DNA of 64,000 bases. Source: Eucalyptus grandis. Lineage: Eukaryota; Streptophyta; Magnoliopsida; Myrtales; Myrtaceae. Of the stretch, positions 60,801 through 64,000 are shown piece after piece. The DNA is taken from positions 4,283,001 to 4,347,000 of the forward strand of contig NC_052622.1 in the NCBI RefSeq assembly GCF_016545825.1, read 5' to 3'. The translations under genes were made by a program, and so were the position numbers. Every line of letters starts with the position of its first letter. Positions within the stretch are counted from its first letter, which is position 1. The notes beneath the pieces were generated by a model. The model was not told the DNA's origin. It did no database searches and saw only the letters and a program-made list of their open reading frames with translations.

Positions 60801-61087
60801 GATTACCTTCTCTCTCTCTCTCTCTCTTACATGCTTCAACCCCTTTTCATACAGAGCCGGCTATAACGCATGGAATCACATGCTCTATCTATCTCTCTCT
60901 CTCTGTGCCATGTTTTTCGGCTTTCTTTTTTGTGTGTGGGTTTCCGACTTTTTGCTTTAAGACCACAGCGGCTTTTGAAAGTTGGCGATTTCCTTCTCAA
61001 ACACTCCATTAAAGGCTTTTTTTTCTCTCCTCTCTTTCCTCTCTTTTCCCAGTCTTCCCTTCACCTTTTCAGCTCCCCTCTTAAGCC
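60801..61087 (+). promoter_or_regulatory. CT-rich 5' leader/proximal promoter of the Dof gene
   Basis: CT dinucleotide runs at about 60811-60827 and 60889-60904 and a long pyrimidine-rich stretch lead into the Dof start. CT microsatellites near transcription starts are common in plants. An open frame starting at 60870 would overlap the Dof start in another frame; it would be an upstream ORF only if transcription begins before it. Confidence 0.4.
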
Positions 61088-62572
61088 ATGGACAACGCAG
61101 CCCCATCTCAGTGGACTGCACAGGTACTCTCTCTCTCTCTCTCTCTCTTCCCCCAATACAATCATTTTCGGCTCAAGATTTTCTCTGCTCGAGTTGGTAG
61201 TTGGGGGCTTTGTGGATAAAAACTTTTTCCTCTCTTTGTTCGATTGCTTTGTTCCTTCCCCCTTCGACTTCAAATCATAAAGAAAAAAGAGAGGGGGAGG
61301 AAAGAAAAAAAGTTACCTTTTCTCCCCCACGAGATGATGTTCAGCAAGCAAAGCCCTCCACTAAATACGCTTGAATATATGTTGCTGTCGTTTTGGAGAT
61401 CTTTCTCGAGTCCTTGAAAGTACTGCCGACTTTCTTCTTCTTCTTCTTCTTCTTCTTCTTCTTCTTTTCTCTCTTTTTCTTCTGTCTTCCTTCTGAAAAG
61501 TTATGATAATTTGTTTGTTTTGCTCTCTTCTGGCATAATCACTCTTCCAAAAGCCTTCAAAGCACACCTTCTTTGCTTTGGTTTTCTGTCTTTTTGTTTG
61601 TTTGTTTCTGCTCTTATTCCCCTTGTCTGTCTCTATTCATTCTGTTTTCTTCATGCCTTCCTTCCTTCCTTCCTATGGTTGTTTGAATTTCAGGGATTCC
61701 TTGGGGTGATTAATAATAACCCCCCAATGGAAATAGCATCATCACCGAGGCCCGTGTCCGTGAGCTTGCAAGAGATCAAGCCTACATGTGGAACCACAAC
61801 AACGAGCAGGCCGCATAAGGATCAAGCCCTGAACTGCCCCAGGTGCAGTTCAAGCAACACCAAGTTCTGCTACTACAACAACTACAGCCTCTCTCAGCCC
61901 AGATATTTCTGCAAGACCTGTCGGAGGTACTGGACTGAGGGTGGGTCCCTCAGGAATGTCCCTGTGGGTGGCGGCTCCAGGAAGAACAAGAGACCCTCTT
62001 CGTCATTTTCTTCTTCGCCATCATCGAAGATCATCAAGCTTCCTGATCTGGTGGTGGGCCCGTCAAGTCTTCCTCAAAACCCTAAGACCCATGAAGCCCA
62101 ACGAGACCTAAACTTAACATACCCACCTGATACTACTCCTACTACTGATCAACAAAATCCCAAGAGTAGCAGTGGAATTATTGCTTCTTCTTCAATGGGA
62201 TTGAGCTTAAGCTCCTTCATGCCGCACATGCCTGTAGCATCTGACTCAAGCTCCAACTTTTATGCGGCCGGTGGCTTGAATTTCCAGCATCTCCTTGGTC
62301 TCAAACCGACGACATCCTCATTCGGTAGTTTTTCTGGACATGGGTTTGAGAGTGGTGGCTTTCTTGGGAGCCTCCAAGGGTTGCAAGAGAGCGGCAATGG
62401 TGACGACAGTAATGATGGTGCGAAGCTGTTTTTTCCCGTGGAGGATGGTTTGAAGCATCAAGTGACCAGTACTCCTCGTGTTGATGGTCAGTTTGGTCTT
62501 CAAAGTAGAGGACAAGGAGATCATTCAAATGGGTATTGGAATGGAGTGCTGGGCACTGGAGGATCATGGTGA
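61088..62572 (+). CDS. Dof zinc-finger transcription factor
   Basis: Two exons, 61088-61123 and 61694-62572, joined in phase 0 (GT at 61124, AG before 61694), 304 residues. The tiny first exon encodes [12 protein letters not shown] and is followed by [14 protein letters not shown], the same short-first-exon design (MD..W.Q/G) as DAG1-type Dof genes. The Dof domain (about 57-111) has Cys60, Cys63, Cys85 and Cys88 in the C-X2-C-X21-C-X2-C zinc-binding pattern, with [19 protein letters not shown] and [23 protein letters not shown] at its end can serve in nuclear import. The C-terminal region is Ser/Gly-rich, as usual for regulatory tails. Dof proteins bind AAAG cores. No lesions. The sub-group (vascular/seed-type) is likely but not proven. 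Confidence 0.92.
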
Positions 62573-64000
62573 TTGATTGAGAAAGATTGGTATTCGATCA
62601 TCATCACACGCTTCAAGGGTTTTGATTTTTTTTTCTTTAACCTTTTATTTCTTCTCTTCTTGGGATTGGATCGACTTGGTTGGGCTGGGGCGTTTGATGG
62701 GAACTAACAATCAGGGTTACATGGGATTTTCAACCCTTTTCCTTTCTTTCTTTTTGCCTATTATTTTCTCCCTCCCCTTTGTCTTTGAAGCTCATTTTGG
62801 GGTTGGCTTCGGAAGCTAGTCTGGGAATACTGTATTAGGTGTTCTCAAGCGTGGAATAGAGAGTTAGAGATTTAAAGCTTAAACGAAGTCAGATGGGTCT
62901 CGTCTACTCAGTTTGTACAGTTTCAAGATGTCTGAATGGTTGATTGCTAATTATCTGTACGAGCATGTTCACTGTTGTTTGTGTTCTTTTTACCCCCCTG
63001 AGCATGAATGAGTTGGAATGATGGCAGACAATCCCCCCTCTCTCTCTCTCTCTCTCCTGTTTTTTTTTTGAAGATGAGTCAGAGAAGGGTAGGTCTTATC
63101 AGCAACTTCTGGGTCTCGCGGAGAGATTCTTTTTCTTTTTTTCCCCTCCATGAAAGCTGCTGCTTCATGCAACAAAGCGGGGGATCTGATCTGAAGACAG
63201 ATTAATTACTAGAAAGAAGGGAAAGGACCAGCTAGGGTTGGTACGACCCATCACCTTTTGCCTCACATGGCATGGCATGGCATGCCACTTTGGAGTCATG
63301 ATGATGGCGGTGATGATGGTGGTGGTGCAGGCACCTTTTGACGATTAGATTACTCCGGTCATCAGAAGAGCAAAGTAGATATAGAGTCAAACAAATCTGA
63401 AACGCCTTTACTATAAAGTGACCCCTACACCCTTTATCCAACATTCCGTGAAAAAGTTTGTAGTTTTTAATGCATTAATCCCTTGCCGTCATGCATAATC
63501 AACATCTCGAAAATCGGAAGCTGCATATCAAGTATGTTTATCACTGTGCTGCGCTGCAGAAACTCGTTAAGATATTGCTGTGGATATACGACGCGAGTAA
63601 ATATCCAGTTTTGTACACGCCTTTTGAGATGATTCCAGTGAATTTGATACTGTGCAGAAGATATTTGAATCTTTTCCTCCGAGAATATTTACTAATTCAC
63701 CCGTTCTCCTCCCACCACCATTCCATTCCTCGTTGCAGTTAGTCAGTCCCAACGCGGCCGGATACACGTTGATGGCAACCGCGATCCATTCCCATGAAAA
63801 ATCATTGCTCATTGCAAAGCCCAATGAATATATTCCGAGCTGCTTTTGCTCATTTCACGACAGAAGCAGGTTGCGAGATTTCACCGCCCTCTTCTCTCTC
63901 TGTCTCTCTCTAACATGAGCAGGGGCCCCGCCAAAACATTCCCCTCGGTAAGTGCGGCCGCGGGGGGCACATTAAACTCATTCTCTCAGCAAACTCCCTT
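62573..64000. other. 3' flank of the Dof gene
   Basis: The first few hundred bases are T-rich and probably 3' UTR. A CT run lies at about 63038-63055 and an ATGGC repeat near 63269-63284. Small frames have no recognisable family. Confidence 0.4.

Noticed and set aside
60870..61280. 136-codon plus-strand frame across the Dof leader
   Set aside because: It crosses the Dof first exon and intron in another frame and is built from CT repeats; at most an upstream ORF.

Overview
The window is nuclear DNA of a woody-type eudicot. It has spliced genes with GT-AG introns, a chloroplast-lumen protein with a transit peptide, a Dof zinc-finger factor, a large CC-NB-LRR resistance locus, B3/REM-type remnants, and plant transposons (Mutator-like element, tRNA-derived SINE, MITEs). 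Intergenic DNA is AT-rich with many CT/GA microsatellites. The NLR subtype and repeat style suggest Myrtales (for example a eucalypt relative). That is an inference and cannot be fixed from this sequence alone. There is no bacterial, organellar or viral gene content, and no CRISPR array.

Layout. 1-3.6 kb: decayed B3-domain (VRN1/REM-like) genes on the minus strand. 5.7-22.6 kb: a minus-strand CNL locus of the At4g27190/RPS2-like type. Its CC-NB-ARC exon is intact, at least six LRR exons lie downstream, and long introns carry inserted DNA. Several frameshifts and one in-frame stop make it probably a pseudogene. 22.6-28.7 kb: its GC-rich upstream region and repeat debris. 28.7-31.7 kb: a second, direct-orientation copy of the B3 pseudogene block, ending exactly where a 100-N assembly gap begins (31700-31799). 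31.8-43.6 kb: no gene I can support, but two foldback elements. 43.66-44.96 kb: a 1.3-kb Mutator-like foldback element with a 9-bp target duplication and a very GC-rich tandem-repeat core. 47.67-47.86 kb: a SINE. 49.7-52.5 kb: the four-exon gene for the thylakoid lumenal 17.4-kDa pentapeptide-repeat protein (minus strand). It is divergent from a small 76-residue protein gene at 52.9 kb. 53.46-56.46 kb: a tandem duplication of about 1.38 kb. 56.5-60.8 kb: gene-poor. 61.09-62.57 kb: a two-exon Dof transcription factor gene (plus strand).

Only three genes look intact: the lumenal protein, the small protein and the Dof factor. The rest shows birth and death of clustered families: two B3 pseudogene blocks bracket an NLR that is itself degrading. 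I see no convincing new biological system. The most useful observations are the B3 block duplication with a shared stop codon, the clustered lesions in the NLR, the foldback MULE, the X-Y-Y' tandem duplication with a microhomology junction, and the ACGT-core palindromes upstream of the NLR and the lumenal gene.
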